A stretch of DNA of 64,000 nucleotides from Leptospirillum sp. (GCA_027315205.1 DAHUYM010000002.1:62001-126000), one strand, 5' to 3'. Shown: positions 1 to 8,613, counted from the first letter of the stretch. Numbers and translations are program-made. Notes: generated by a model from the letters alone, not told the origin.

Positions 1-103
1 TCGAAAATCCGTACGGACATTCAAGGTGAACGGGATGAATGTCGCCAAACTGGGGGGAAAAGCGGAAAATGATGGAAACGGCGGGAGCCGTACGAGATTT
101 AAT
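1..103. other. Window-edge stretch without a recognisable gene
   Basis: Only short open stretches are visible, and none can be tied to a protein family. One plus-strand frame stays open from the left edge into the tRNA, so the tail of an upstream gene cannot be excluded. Confidence 0.4.
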
Positions 104-180
<77 letters not shown>

Positions 181-186
181 GACTGA

Positions 187-215
187 ATATTAGGAAAACA
201 CTCCCGGGAAGTCAA
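187..215 (-). promoter_or_regulatory. Sigma-70 promoter of the initiator tRNA gene
   Basis: Read on the minus strand, TTGACT (positions 215-210) is followed after exactly 17 bases by TAATAT (192-187). It ends about 7 bases before the tRNA 5' end. Spacing and position fit a strong housekeeping promoter for a stable RNA. Confidence 0.7.
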
Positions 216-258
216 GAAAAGCCGTTCGAAAACCGAAAAATGAAGGGCAGGGACAGGG

Positions 259-1668
259 TTGGAAATCTCGTACGATCTCGTCATCGTTGGAGGAGGACCG
301 GCGGGGTATGTCGGAGCGATCCGCGCCGCCCAACTGGGGATGAAGGTGGGCCTCGTCGAAGAGAAAAAAGTGGGGGGGACCTGCCTGCATGAAGGATGTA
401 TCCCAACCAAGGTCCTTCTTGAAGTGGCGGGATTTCTGAATCGGGCGGCCCGTGCCGAAGAATTCGGTGTTCGAGTGGAGCCTCCCGTCCGGGATCCCGA
501 CGGCGTGTTGCGCCATCGGGATTCCATCGTGAACAGGCTCTATCATGGGGTCCAGGGGCTCCTGAAAAAGAACGGAGTCGAGATCTTCAACGGGAAAGGG
601 ATTCTCACAGACCCCGGTTCGGTTTCCGTCAGGGCGGCGGATGAGAGTGTGAGCGGGTCCGGCGCGATCCTGAAGAGCCGGTATATCCTACTCGCGACCG
701 GGTCGCGACCCAAGCCGTGGCCCGGGCTTCCATTCGGGGAGGGACCGGTATTCGACAGCACCGCGGCATTGTCCCTCGATCCCCAGGGTAAAAAAGTGGG
801 AATCGTCGGGGGCGGTGTCGTCGGGGTTGAATTTGCCGATATTTTCCGATCGTTCGGCGGAGATGTGACCCTTCTCGAACGGGAAAACCGCCTAATCCCC
901 TCGGAGGACCCGGAGATTGCCGATTTGCTTCGGAAAGAGTACGAAAGAAGAGGGATCGAGGTCCTTACGGGCTGCGGGATTGTGTCGGCCCAACGGAATT
1001 CCGAAAGGGTCCGGATCCGGGTGGAAAGGGCCGGGGTCGAAGAAACGAGGGAGTTCGATGCCGTTCTCGTGTCGATCGGGCGGGTCCCCAACCTCGAGGG
1101 ACTGGGACTCGAAGCTGTTCCCCTTTCCCGGACCCGAGCCGGTTTCCTGAAGGTGGACGAGGTCCAGTGGACAGGGAAGGCCGGCATCCATGCGGCGGGC
1201 GATTTGACCGGGGGCCCGATGTTGGCGCATTTCGCAAGTCACCAGGCCATCGTTGCCGTCGAGCATATCGCCGGAAAAACGCCGCTTCCGGTCGATCCTC
1301 TTCGCGTTCCGAGAGTGATCTATTGCCATCCGGAGATCGCATCGGTGGGATTGACTCTTCGGGAAGCTGCAGAAAGAGGCATCGAAGCGAAGGAAGGACG
1401 GTTTCCGCTGCTGGGAAACGGCCGCTCCCTCATTCATGGGGATCGAAGGGGAATCGTGAAGGTGGTGGCCGATCCAAAGAATGGCCAGATCCTCGGGTTC
1501 CAGGGGATAGGTCCGGGTGTGTCCGAGATGATCGCGCTCCTCGCCTACGGAATGGGGGATCACAAGGGCATCTTCGGATTGCTCGACACAGTATTCCCCC
1601 ATCCGACAGTCAGCGAAGCGATCTGGGAAGCGGGAGCCGACGTCTTCGACCGGGCTATGCACCGATAG
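259..1668 (+). CDS. lpdA: Dihydrolipoyl dehydrogenase (E3 / L-protein)
   Basis: FAD-dependent disulfide oxidoreductase of 469 residues that reoxidises dihydrolipoamide on 2-oxoacid dehydrogenase complexes or on the glycine cleavage H-protein, passing electrons to NAD+. The N-terminus has the FAD-binding GGGPAG motif (about residue 11). The redox cysteines are in GGTCLHEGCIPTK (C42, C47). A second dinucleotide fold (GGGVVG) lies near residue 176, and the C-terminal HPTVSE carries the catalytic base. The start is TTG at 259, because the nearby ATG at 240 is out of frame. No E1/E2 genes are adjacent, but the glycine cleavage genes at 41-46 kb need an L-protein and this gene could supply it (inference). 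Confidence 0.95.
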   Translation: MEISYDLVIVGGGPAGYVGAIRAAQLGMKVGLVEEKKVGGTCLHEGCIPTKVLLEVAGFLNRAARAEEFGVRVEPPVRDPDGVLRHRDSIVNRLYHGVQGLLKKNGVEIFNGKGILTDPGSVSVRAADESVSGSGAILKSRYILLATGSRPKPWPGLPFGEGPVFDSTAALSLDPQGKKVGIVGGGVVGVEFADIFRSFGGDVTLLERENRLIPSEDPEIADLLRKEYERRGIEVLTGCGIVSAQRNSERVRIRVERAGVEETREFDAVLVSIGRVPNLEGLGLEAVPLSRTRAGFLKVDEVQWTGKAGIHAAGDLTGGPMLAHFASHQAIVAVEHIAGKTPLPVDPLRVPRVIYCHPEIASVGLTLREAAERGIEAKEGRFPLLGNGRSLIHGDRRGIVKVVADPKNGQILGFQGIGPGVSEMIALLAYGMGDHKGIFGLLDTVFPHPTVSEAIWEAGADVFDRAMHR

Positions 1669-1718
1669 AAACGGTCGTCCGGTAGACAGAACCGATCTAC
1701 AGGAGGGAATCCCAAACT

Positions 1719-3113
1719 ATGGGTTTCTTCATTTTTACCCGGTCCTTGAGAGATACCACCGCTGCAAAGAAGATATTGGAATTGATGGTCAACGACAGCC
1801 AGACCGCCTGCTTCCTCGTGGATTCTGAGGGGAAGATCATTCTTTTCAACGACACCCTCACGCTTCATGTGCGATGGTCGGTCAACGCGCTCGCCCGTAA
1901 ACCATTCGCGGCTCTCTACCATCATCTGGCGTCACAGGGCAAGGATGATGATTCCAAAATCCCCGTCCCGGACACGCTGTTCCACGATTTCACCGTTTTC
2001 AAGAATTTCGGGAAAAGGGGAGCGCTCCTTCTGAAAGGGTTCCGTATCGGTGTTTTCCCGCCCCCGTTCGGTCTTTATTTCCTGATCCGCCACGAAGATC
2101 TTCCGACCGAAAAGGAGAGGAAACAGTTTCTGACCCCTCTGGCCGACAAGCTCTTCAGCCGGATTCTTCAGCCCCTGGCCACGTTCCTGATCGACGAATT
2201 CGATCTTCAGGGTCTCGAAGGTGCGGCCAAGCGCATCATGGGTACACTCGGACCCCTTCACCAGCATCTCCGGGTGTTCCTGGTCGACCGGATCACCCTT
2301 GACGATTCGACCCATTTCGCTCGGATCCTCTATGACGGCCCTCCGGAAACACCCCGGGAAAGCCTCGAAGGGGTCCTTTACGGAGATTCCCTGTATTTCC
2401 ACCAGCTCTCGAGCCACGCCGTCCGCCCCGTTCTCGTGGAACACACCGACCTTCCCTGGAAATACGAGATCCTTCTTCCGTTCACCTGGTTTCTCCACGT
2501 TTTCGGATGGCTCGGGATACCGCTTTCTTCCCTTGAAATCTGGAAAGAGCCCCAAAGGTTCTTTTGGCAGGAAACGCTGCTCGACCTGGGAAAAGGGATG
2601 GGAGAGGCGCGAAGCCAGATGGGTCTTCTTCCCCAGTACAAGATCTCCCAGGACGGGGTCATGGATCATCTGGGTCTTTTGACCTCCTTGAATTTCATGA
2701 TTGCCCAAACCCCTCCCCGTCCGTTTGTCCTTTTACTTTTCAGACTCAAGGAACCGGGCATTACGCCGGAATTCATCGACCTTCTTGTGAAAGCGAAGCG
2801 TGGGACGGACTATCTGGCGATGCATCCCGCCGGGATCGTTGCAGTCTTCCCCGACGAGGACGGGGAGGTGAAGGAAGTGATCGAAAACCGTTACAAGCGC
2901 ATTCTTGAGAGAATGATCGTGACAGATTTCCGCTTCCAGTGCGAGATGTCGACCTATGCGTTCCCCTCCCGGGAATGGACAGCAGAAGAGCTACTGGCCA
3001 GGCTGGTCGAGTCTCCGGTAACGGTTATGCATCCCGCCGTGGAGGTTGCGTCTGACGATGTCGTCTTCGAGGAATGGTTTCAACGGTACTTGTTGTTGAA
3101 GGATTTTTCTTGA
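1719..3113 (+). CDS. PAS / degenerate GGDEF-like signalling protein (paralog A)
   Basis: Soluble 464-residue protein with a good ribosome site (AGGAGGG) before the ATG. Residues about 18-110 look like a PAS domain (FLVDSEGKIILFND). The middle may be GAF-like. Residues about 312-430 follow the GGDEF pattern (DHLGLLTSLNF at the start), but the active-site GGDEF is replaced by PAGIV. RGTD (361-364) sits exactly five residues before it, where the c-di-GMP inhibitory site RxxD lies in real diguanylate cyclases. It should therefore be unable to make c-di-GMP and might bind it instead (inference). The same architecture recurs at 17461-18672 and 30724-32106. It follows lpdA by 50 bases and is coupled to the next gene. 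Confidence 0.6.
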   Translation: MGFFIFTRSLRDTTAAKKILELMVNDSQTACFLVDSEGKIILFNDTLTLHVRWSVNALARKPFAALYHHLASQGKDDDSKIPVPDTLFHDFTVFKNFGKRGALLLKGFRIGVFPPPFGLYFLIRHEDLPTEKERKQFLTPLADKLFSRILQPLATFLIDEFDLQGLEGAAKRIMGTLGPLHQHLRVFLVDRITLDDSTHFARILYDGPPETPRESLEGVLYGDSLYFHQLSSHAVRPVLVEHTDLPWKYEILLPFTWFLHVFGWLGIPLSSLEIWKEPQRFFWQETLLDLGKGMGEARSQMGLLPQYKISQDGVMDHLGLLTSLNFMIAQTPPRPFVLLLFRLKEPGITPEFIDLLVKAKRGTDYLAMHPAGIVAVFPDEDGEVKEVIENRYKRILERMIVTDFRFQCEMSTYAFPSREWTAEELLARLVESPVTVMHPAVEVASDDVVFEEWFQRYLLLKDFS

Positions 3114-4093
3114 AGACAAGAACGATTCCATTGCTCCCCGTGTCCTTCGGAACCATTGGACGCTGTCTTCTTAAAGGCCTTCTGGCGGTTTCTTTTGGTG
3201 TATTGCCCTTCCAGGACGCTTTGGCCGCTTATCCGGACGTCGACCATGTTTTTGTATTTGTCCTTGAAAACAAAGGATTGAAAGAGATCATCGGCAACCC
3301 CGACGCCCCGTATATAAACCGTCTTTCGAGACGTCACGCCCTTTTCACGAATTACCACGCCATGGCCCATCCCAGTCTCCCGAACTACGTGGCCCTGATT
3401 TCAGGGAAGACCGGAAAGACCTTCACCGACGATCCGCATCTTCGCTTTTCGGAGCCAACTGTTGTGGAGGCAATGGAAAACCGGGGAATGGCTGTCCGGG
3501 GCTATTTTCAGGCGATGCCTGCTCCGGGGTTTCTGGAGGATGCCTATCCCCCCTCAAATCCCCTGTATGTCCTGAAACACAACCCGTTCTTCCTTTTCGA
3601 CCGGATGCGGGATAATCCCGGGTGGCGCAGACGCGTCGTCCCCCTCGAACAATTGACCGACGATCTCGGAAAAGGCCGGGTCCCGCGCCTTTCCTTCATC
3701 GTCGGGGACTTATGCCACGACATGCACGGGGGAACCGCCTGCCCCGATAATGCAAAAGCTTCCCTGATCCGGGCGGGGGACCGATTTATCAAGACGTGGG
3801 TCGAACGGATTCGCGGATCGATGGCATGGCGCGGAAGAAGCGTCATTTTCATCACGTGGGACGAAGGACGCTACACGCTTGTCCAGCGTGTGAAGCATGC
3901 GATCCGGAAACCTCGGGGATGGGGGGGAAGAGTTCCCTTCCTGGCCGTGAAATCGTACGGGAGCGGTCCGGTCCTCGTCACCGAGTACGAGGATCACCGG
4001 ACTTTTGTCGACACTCTGGGGGCGCTGTTCAAGGTAAACTATCCCGGCGAGCCATCTCATCCGAACGTTTTTCCGGAGCGATTGTTCCGGTGA
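3110..4093 (+). CDS. Secreted phosphoesterase (AcpA / phospholipase C-like family)
   Basis: A 327-residue exported hydrolase of the phosphoesterase family that includes acid phosphatases and phospholipase C. Motifs are FVLENKG near the N-terminus, APYINRL, HPSLPNYVALISGKT, and ITWDEG towards the C-terminus; family members use these for metal binding and catalysis. A hydrophobic signal sequence ends near DALA. I chose TTG at 3110, whose codon overlaps the upstream stop (TTGA). It has GAAGGA seven bases upstream, whereas the ATG at 3074 has its purine run almost touching it. The substrate cannot be read from the sequence. Confidence 0.8.
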   Translation: MKTRTIPLLPVSFGTIGRCLLKGLLAVSFGVLPFQDALAAYPDVDHVFVFVLENKGLKEIIGNPDAPYINRLSRRHALFTNYHAMAHPSLPNYVALISGKTGKTFTDDPHLRFSEPTVVEAMENRGMAVRGYFQAMPAPGFLEDAYPPSNPLYVLKHNPFFLFDRMRDNPGWRRRVVPLEQLTDDLGKGRVPRLSFIVGDLCHDMHGGTACPDNAKASLIRAGDRFIKTWVERIRGSMAWRGRSVIFITWDEGRYTLVQRVKHAIRKPRGWGGRVPFLAVKSYGSGPVLVTEYEDHRTFVDTLGALFKVNYPGEPSHPNVFPERLFR

Positions 4094-4105
4094 CCCCTAG
4101 CGGGG
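4094..4105. terminator. Small hairpin shared by two convergent stop codons
   Basis: CCCC-TAGC-GGGG forms a four-pair GC stem immediately after the phosphoesterase stop, and it contains the stop of the opposing small gene. There is no T-run, so it is only a possible bidirectional termination element. Confidence 0.3.
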
Positions 4106-4324
4106 CCTGGAGTCAGAGGAACGGGAGAGCAAGACGAGGTACAGGCCCGAAATGACGACGATCGCACCCGCTAGGGTAATGGCTTGAAGCCCGTAGTCGC
4201 CGAGGCGTGAATGTGCGTGGACTTCTTCCCGGATAATGCCCAGGTAGACCGGCCCGGCCGCAGGTACGATTCCCACGACGGCAAGACCTGTCCCCAGAAG
4301 CGCGAGCCGTTTCTTTAAAGGCAC
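4097..4324 (-). CDS. Small two-helix membrane protein, unknown
   Basis: A 75-residue protein not recognised as any named family. It has two hydrophobic segments (about residues 7-28 and 47-66) separated by a short charged loop, and a basic C-terminus, so it is probably an inner-membrane protein. The start is GTG at 4324, because AGGAGG lies eight bases upstream. The longer frame starting at 4381 lacks such a site. It converges with the phosphoesterase gene. Confidence 0.55.
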   Translation of the reverse strand: MPLKKRLALLGTGLAVVGIVPAAGPVYLGIIREEVHAHSRLGDYGLQAITLAGAIVVISGLYLVLLSRSSDSRPR

Positions 4325-4472
4325 TTGAATCCCCCTCCTGAATTCTTGCGATTGACCCGGGCCGATACTACAATGAAACAAAACGGTTTTCCAGCCCTAG
4401 GATCACCGCATCATCTTTGATTGTGGGCCATTTCGTACCCGGTATGGAGCGGTACAGAAGGGACGGCCGAAC

Positions 4473-4865
4473 ATGGATAAACTTTCAATCATACTCGCTT
4501 CCGATGAGTTCGAGAGGCTTCAGGCTGCGAGCATGATGGCATCCGTCGCATCGGTATCCGGCATCGACGTAAACGTGTTCGTGACCATGGGAGCCATGGC
4601 CTGCTTTGTGAAAGAACGCGTCGAACGGAAGGATTTCATTAAGGTCGGAGAGGTCGGTCGTGCTGTTCTCTTGAAGAAAGCGCCTCTTTATTTCGATCTG
4701 CTCTCCCAGGGTCGAATGATGGGAAGCATGAAGGTGTATGCATGCTCCCTGGCGCTCGACCTGATCGAAAAAAAAATGGATCAGCTCGTGCCCATCTTCG
4801 ATGAGGTCGCCGGTGTTTCGACCTTTCTGGGAATTGCCGAAGGAGGACAGGTTCTTTTTGTCTAG
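4473..4865 (+). CDS. DsrE2-type sulfur-transfer family protein
   Basis: A 130-residue protein of the DsrE/DsrF-like fold. The N-terminal pattern (LSIILASDEFERLQAA, then ASVSGIDVNVFVTMGAM) and the later YACSLALDL with the putative persulfide cysteine match DsrE2-like proteins that accept sulfane sulfur from TusA. The next gene, 29 bases on, is a tusA, so the two probably form a persulfide relay. An A9 tract at about 4769-4777 (inside the Ile-Glu-Lys-Lys codons) is uninterrupted here but could be slippery. The physiological acceptor is unknown. Confidence 0.75.
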   Translation: MDKLSIILASDEFERLQAASMMASVASVSGIDVNVFVTMGAMACFVKERVERKDFIKVGEVGRAVLLKKAPLYFDLLSQGRMMGSMKVYACSLALDLIEKKMDQLVPIFDEVAGVSTFLGIAEGGQVLFV

Positions 4866-4894
4866 GCGGGATAGACGAGGCGGGGAGGATCTGA

Positions 4895-5137
4895 ATGTCT
4901 GAAGAACAAAAGGTCGACGAGGTCGTGGACGCGAGGGGGCTTTTTTGTCCAGGGCCCCTCATGGAATTGATCAAGACAATTCAGTTGAAACCGGTGGGAA
5001 CGGTCCTCTCCGTCCTGTCGACGGACGAAGGATCGGTCAAGGACATTCCGGCATGGCTCCAGAAGGTTGGCCAGCAGCACCTTGGCACCGAAAAGAAAGA
5101 CGGCTTCTGGGACGTCACGGTAAAGAAGGTCAAGTAG
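4895..5137 (+). CDS. tusA: TusA-family sulfur carrier protein (first copy)
   Basis: An 80-residue TusA/SirA-like carrier. The canonical Cys-Pro-x-Pro motif is present (GLFCPGPLMELIKTI, cysteine about residue 18); family members carry a persulfide on this cysteine. A strong GGGAGGA site precedes the ATG. It sits directly after a DsrE2-like gene, the common TusA-DsrE2 pairing in sulfur trafficking. Its stop overlaps by eight bases the stop of the opposing HD-GYP gene, so the two transcripts must collide or terminate inside each other. Confidence 0.9.
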   Translation: MSEEQKVDEVVDARGLFCPGPLMELIKTIQLKPVGTVLSVLSTDEGSVKDIPAWLQKVGQQHLGTEKKDGFWDVTVKKVK

Positions 5138-6377
5138 GCTTGAAGATTTTCTTGATCAGGCTTTCGACCTGTCCGAGGGACAGGTCGAGATCCCGGTGGT
5201 GGTATGTCTTCCAGATCGTCCCCGGGGCCATTTCCGGAAGGGTGACAATCCTCGGTAGCCGTAGGGGCTTGCGCTCCGGGGAAAGCATGACGAGGACCTT
5301 CGCTTCTCCGCGATGGTTCGCCCGGTCGCTGTAGTCCAGAATGATCCCGATATCCCCTCCCTCCACTTCGATGAACGTTCCCAAGGGGTAGATTCCGACC
5401 ATCAGGGACAGCTCCCGAGCAATGGACGGATCTACTTTGTCCCGCCCGCCTTCGAGGAGGTACTGGATCGCCTTTTGCGGTGCCAGTCCGGCTCGGTATA
5501 CGCGGTCCGCAGTCAACGCTTCGTAAATGTCCAAGACCATCAGTGCCCTTGAAACGGGATGGACTTTATCGAGTCCCAATCCATAAGGATATCCGGTTCC
5601 GTTTTCCCTTTCATGGTGCTCCACTGCGACCTTGGCCGCCAGGTTCCGGACCTCGGGTTCTGGATTTTTACGGAGAATGCCGTAGCCGAGGAGAGGATGG
5701 GTGCGCATGATCTCCCACTCTCGGGCATCGAGTCGTCCGGGCTTTCTTAGGATTTCCGCAGGGATCTGGGTTTTTCCCATATCGTGCAAAAGGGCGGCGA
5801 TCCCCCAGGAGATCCATTGGTCCTTGGGAATCTTCTGGCGGATGGCGTAACCGGTTGTCAGGAGCATCGTGTTGGCCGAATGAACATAGGTCTCATCGTC
5901 GTTTTCGTGGATGACGGCCAATAGGGATATGGCATGGGGATTGGCGAGGAGGATCCCGATGGTTTCCTCGACCTGCCTCCGAAGTTCCTTCGTAGGAATC
6001 GCCTTACCGAGACGGGCCTGCTCGAACGAGGTTTTCAGAGCCGTGACAGTCCGGTCCTGAAGGACTTTAATCTCTTTGATGGAGCGTAAGCATATCTCGC
6101 CTATTTCAACGGCAGGAAAATTTGAGAAGGGGTCGGGATTTTCAGGAATCTCCCGGTTCTTCGGATCTTCGGCGAGGGTTTCGGAATTCGTCTTGTCGAC
6201 TTCCACGATCACGTGCCGGATACCGTTTTGCCTGAGCTTTTCGATATCTTTTGCGGTCTTGACCATGAAACGGTGCGAGAGGAGCGAGGTCGCAAGCCAG
6301 TTTCTGTCCAGGCCAACAACACGCATCCCGACCTTCAGGTCGTCGACGGAGAGTGTGACTTTGGTGTTCTTTTTCAA
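5130..6377 (-). CDS. HD-GYP domain protein, probable c-di-GMP phosphodiesterase
   Basis: A 415-residue soluble protein. Residues about 5-65 resemble the DUF3391 region that often precedes HD-GYP domains (VDDLKVGMRVV, then LRQNGIRHVIVEVD). The HD-GYP core follows with HDMGK (198-202), a paired HH at about 254, and GTGYP (about 261-264), so metal ligands and the GYP signature are intact and hydrolysis of c-di-GMP is expected. A C-terminal tail of about 80 residues is unassigned. The start is TTG with modest upstream purines. A sigma-70-like promoter lies about 95 bases upstream. It could lower c-di-GMP that the degenerate GGDEF proteins in this window might sense. Confidence 0.88.
   Translation of the reverse strand: MKKNTKVTLSVDDLKVGMRVVGLDRNWLATSLLSHRFMVKTAKDIEKLRQNGIRHVIVEVDKTNSETLAEDPKNREIPENPDPFSNFPAVEIGEICLRSIKEIKVLQDRTVTALKTSFEQARLGKAIPTKELRRQVEETIGILLANPHAISLLAVIHENDDETYVHSANTMLLTTGYAIRQKIPKDQWISWGIAALLHDMGKTQIPAEILRKPGRLDAREWEIMRTHPLLGYGILRKNPEPEVRNLAAKVAVEHHERENGTGYPYGLGLDKVHPVSRALMVLDIYEALTADRVYRAGLAPQKAIQYLLEGGRDKVDPSIARELSLMVGIYPLGTFIEVEGGDIGIILDYSDRANHRGEAKVLVMLSPERKPLRLPRIVTLPEMAPGTIWKTYHHRDLDLSLGQVESLIKKIFKPT
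5165..5187. repeat. Perfect 10-bp stem inverted repeat at the end of the HD-GYP gene
   Basis: CGACCTGTCC, then GAG, then GGACAGGTCG: ten uninterrupted pairs with a three-base loop. It lies inside the last codons of the HD-GYP gene and 28 bases past the tusA stop. It could act as terminator for the dsrE2-tusA transcript. No T-run follows. Confidence 0.55.
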
Positions 6378-6471
6378 GATGTCCCAAGCTCCCTGGGTCC
6401 GATACCCGACGATCCGTTACGCCGAGGTTGCCGTTTTGGAGAAGAATGACGAATTCCGGTAAATCGAACGC

Positions 6472-6501
6472 AACATAGCACTCCCTTTCCGGAAAAATCA
6501 A
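6472..6501 (-). promoter_or_regulatory. Candidate sigma-70 promoter for the HD-GYP gene
   Basis: On the minus strand TTGATT (6501-6496) and TATGTT (6477-6472) are separated by 18 bases, in the 181-base gap between trpD2 and the HD-GYP start. Transcription from here would give a leader of roughly 90 bases. Confidence 0.4.
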
Positions 6502-6558
6502 TTGAAAACCCTCCTTATCTTCGAATCCTGCACGGGAGATCGAAACCCCGTCCCGATT

Positions 6559-7539
6559 TCAGGAGGGAAGGGTGACCTTTACCGGGGAGAGGGCGTTCAG
6601 GGCGCTTTCGATCGTGGAGTGTCTTTTGGCCATGAGAAGGAAGAATGCGGCCATATGACGGACAAGATCCTGATGGGGATGCGTTCTGTCCGATAGGATT
6701 TCCCGGACGAACCGGGCATGGGAGCCGGCGTCGGGTGGCAAAGTCGGAAGCGGGGGGAGGTTTTTGGGCAGCGATAGGGTCTTTGGCAGGGGTTCCCATT
6801 GGGGTCCATTCCACCGTGTGGGACGGTGTGGATAGAGATCGACGGACCCTTCGGAACCGGCAATGAGGTGGATCCGGTGTATGGGATAGGTTGTCTCGAG
6901 GATCCGGAAAAGACGTTCCGCCAGGACCTCGTGAAAATACCCCACGGCCATCGTCCGCATGTTGAGGGGATTGACGCACTTTTCAACGGTGTTCATGACC
7001 GTCCTCAAACCCAGTTCTTTCCGTAGAGGTCGAAGTTCGGCCCATTCCGGGATGAGGTTCCCCTGGGAAAGGCAGACGATACCTTCCGAAAGAAGGCGGT
7101 CCATCGCGTTTTCGGGAGTGGCGACCGAAAGCCCAAGGGCGTTCCAGAGGTCGACGTGACCGATGCCGAACTTGGCCGGGAGATCCGGGTATCCGTGGAG
7201 AACGATCGGTAGTCCTGCCCTGGATGCGAGCAGGGCCGCCGGAAAGGAGATGCCGGGATATCTCGTGTGTCCGTCATAGGGATCGCCTATGTCCAGTCCG
7301 TCGAACGGCGTTCCGTTCGAGAGAGAACGCGTTTTCATGCGTTCGCGACCGGCCCGCAGGAATCCTTCCAGCTCTTCCCCGGCCTCCCCTTTCGTACGGA
7401 TCGAGACCAGGAGGGCCCCGGTCTGGGCAGGTGTCGACGCACCCGACAGGATGAGGTCCGCCGCTTCGTGCGCTTCGTCGACAGTGAGATCCCTCGATCC
7501 GTGAGGCCCGGTTCCGACCGCTTTTATGAAACGTTTCAC
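6559..7539 (-). CDS. TrpD2/YbiB-type glycosyl transferase-fold protein
   Basis: A 326-residue protein of the anthranilate phosphoribosyltransferase fold. The N-terminal helical domain is clear (HGSRDLTVDEA, ILSGASTPAQTGALLVSIRTKGE). The glycine-rich phosphoribosyl-diphosphate loop of true TrpD is absent. The segment is instead GDPYDGHTRYPGIS followed by GLPIVLHG, as in TrpD2/YbiB proteins, which bind nucleic acid rather than make tryptophan. No trp genes are near. The start is GTG at 7539, which overlaps the mazG stop by four bases (GTGA); the longer frame from 7611 would lie inside mazG. Confidence 0.75.
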   Translation of the reverse strand: MKRFIKAVGTGPHGSRDLTVDEAHEAADLILSGASTPAQTGALLVSIRTKGEAGEELEGFLRAGRERMKTRSLSNGTPFDGLDIGDPYDGHTRYPGISFPAALLASRAGLPIVLHGYPDLPAKFGIGHVDLWNALGLSVATPENAMDRLLSEGIVCLSQGNLIPEWAELRPLRKELGLRTVMNTVEKCVNPLNMRTMAVGYFHEVLAERLFRILETTYPIHRIHLIAGSEGSVDLYPHRPTRWNGPQWEPLPKTLSLPKNLPPLPTLPPDAGSHARFVREILSDRTHPHQDLVRHMAAFFLLMAKRHSTIESALNALSPVKVTLPS

Positions 7540-8441
7540 GCCGGAGGGCTCTCCCGGGGCGGGCGGCGTTTTCTTTCGGAGGTTTTTGCCTCTTCCCAGA
7601 GTTCGTCCCATTCCTCGGCGCTCAGGGACGCCAGTGTCCTGCCGCTTTTGAGAGCCCGTTCTTCCATGTGACGGAAACGGTTGTCGAATCGTTGGTTCGC
7701 GCTCCCCAGGGCTTCTTCGGAACGAATCCCGACATGGCGTGCATACGAGGTGACGGCGAGGATGAGGTCCCCGATTTCGTGTTTAAGGCGATCGGGGCCT
7801 TCTGTCCGGGCTTCAGAGAGTTCACCGATTTCTTCAATGACCTTTTCCCAGACCGATTCTTCATCGGTCCAGTCGAATCCGACCCGCGCGGCTTTCTTGC
7901 TCTGCATGAAGGCGACTTCCAGTGCCGGCATGGTCCGGGGGATGCCGTCCAGGATCGATGTCCTGTCGCTGTGCTCGGCTTCTTTCCTCTTTTCGTGTTC
8001 CCACGTTTCCCAGAGAACCCGTGCGTCGATCGTTTCCTGGGGATCGCGGAACACATGGGGGTGCCGTCGGATCATCTTCCCTGCGACATGTCCCGCGATC
8101 TCCCCGAACGTGGTTTTTTCGGATTCCCAAAGGATCCGGCGCATGAAAAGGAGGATGAGGATGAGATCCCCGATTTCCCGGGCGGCCTGACCGTGGTTCT
8201 GGTTCCCGATCGCTTCATCGAGTTCATAGATCTCGTCTTTCAAGTCCCTAAGGAGGCCGGAAAGGGTCTGCTTCCTGTCGAAGGCGCACCCTTTCTCGCC
8301 CCGAAGGTGGTCGATCACCTCGAGAAGAAGCGCAAGCCGGGCGGCATCCCGGTCGCTCCGGCTGTCCGGTACGGGTTTGGGGAGCTTTTCGAGGACGGAG
8401 TATAGTTCGTCCGTGTCGGACATGGGGTCATGTTCTGGCAT
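7536..8441 (-). CDS. mazG: Nucleoside triphosphate pyrophosphohydrolase MazG
   Basis: A 301-residue all-alpha NTP pyrophosphatase that removes aberrant or signalling nucleotides. Two MazG repeats are visible. The first has EEIYELDEAI-type metal ligands (DLKDEIYELDEAI, then EIGDLILILLF) around residues 65-105. The second is VIEEIGELSEA with HEIGDLILAV around 205-230. The C-terminus is basic. It is translationally coupled to trpD2. Length fits the two-domain family. Confidence 0.92.
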   Translation of the reverse strand: MPEHDPMSDTDELYSVLEKLPKPVPDSRSDRDAARLALLLEVIDHLRGEKGCAFDRKQTLSGLLRDLKDEIYELDEAIGNQNHGQAAREIGDLILILLFMRRILWESEKTTFGEIAGHVAGKMIRRHPHVFRDPQETIDARVLWETWEHEKRKEAEHSDRTSILDGIPRTMPALEVAFMQSKKAARVGFDWTDEESVWEKVIEEIGELSEARTEGPDRLKHEIGDLILAVTSYARHVGIRSEEALGSANQRFDNRFRHMEERALKSGRTLASLSAEEWDELWEEAKTSERKRRPPRESPPA

Positions 8442-8523
8442 CGGAACCAGTATAGGGAGGGAACGCGATCCAACTCAAGCGGAGAACCAGTAGGGATCTG
8501 TAGGGACTGGGATTCGGGCATAA

Positions 8524-8613
8524 TGGCGGAGAGAGAGGGATTTGAACCCCCGCTGGAGTTACCCCCAGAGTTGATTTCGAGTCAACCGCCTTCAGCCGCT
8601 CGGCCATCTCTCC
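8524..8613 (-). tRNA. tRNA-Ser (CGA)
   Basis: A 90-nt cloverleaf on the minus strand with acceptor GGAGAGA/TCTCTCC, the long variable arm typical of serine tRNAs, and anticodon CGA (within ACTCGAAAT). GCCA follows the acceptor stem. It is one of four serine tRNAs in this part of the window. Confidence 0.96.

Noticed and set aside
4769-4777. A9 tract in the DsrE2 gene (and another near codon 5 of dksA)
   Set aside because: Both reading frames are intact and the tracts encode lysines; phase variation cannot be argued from one sequence.
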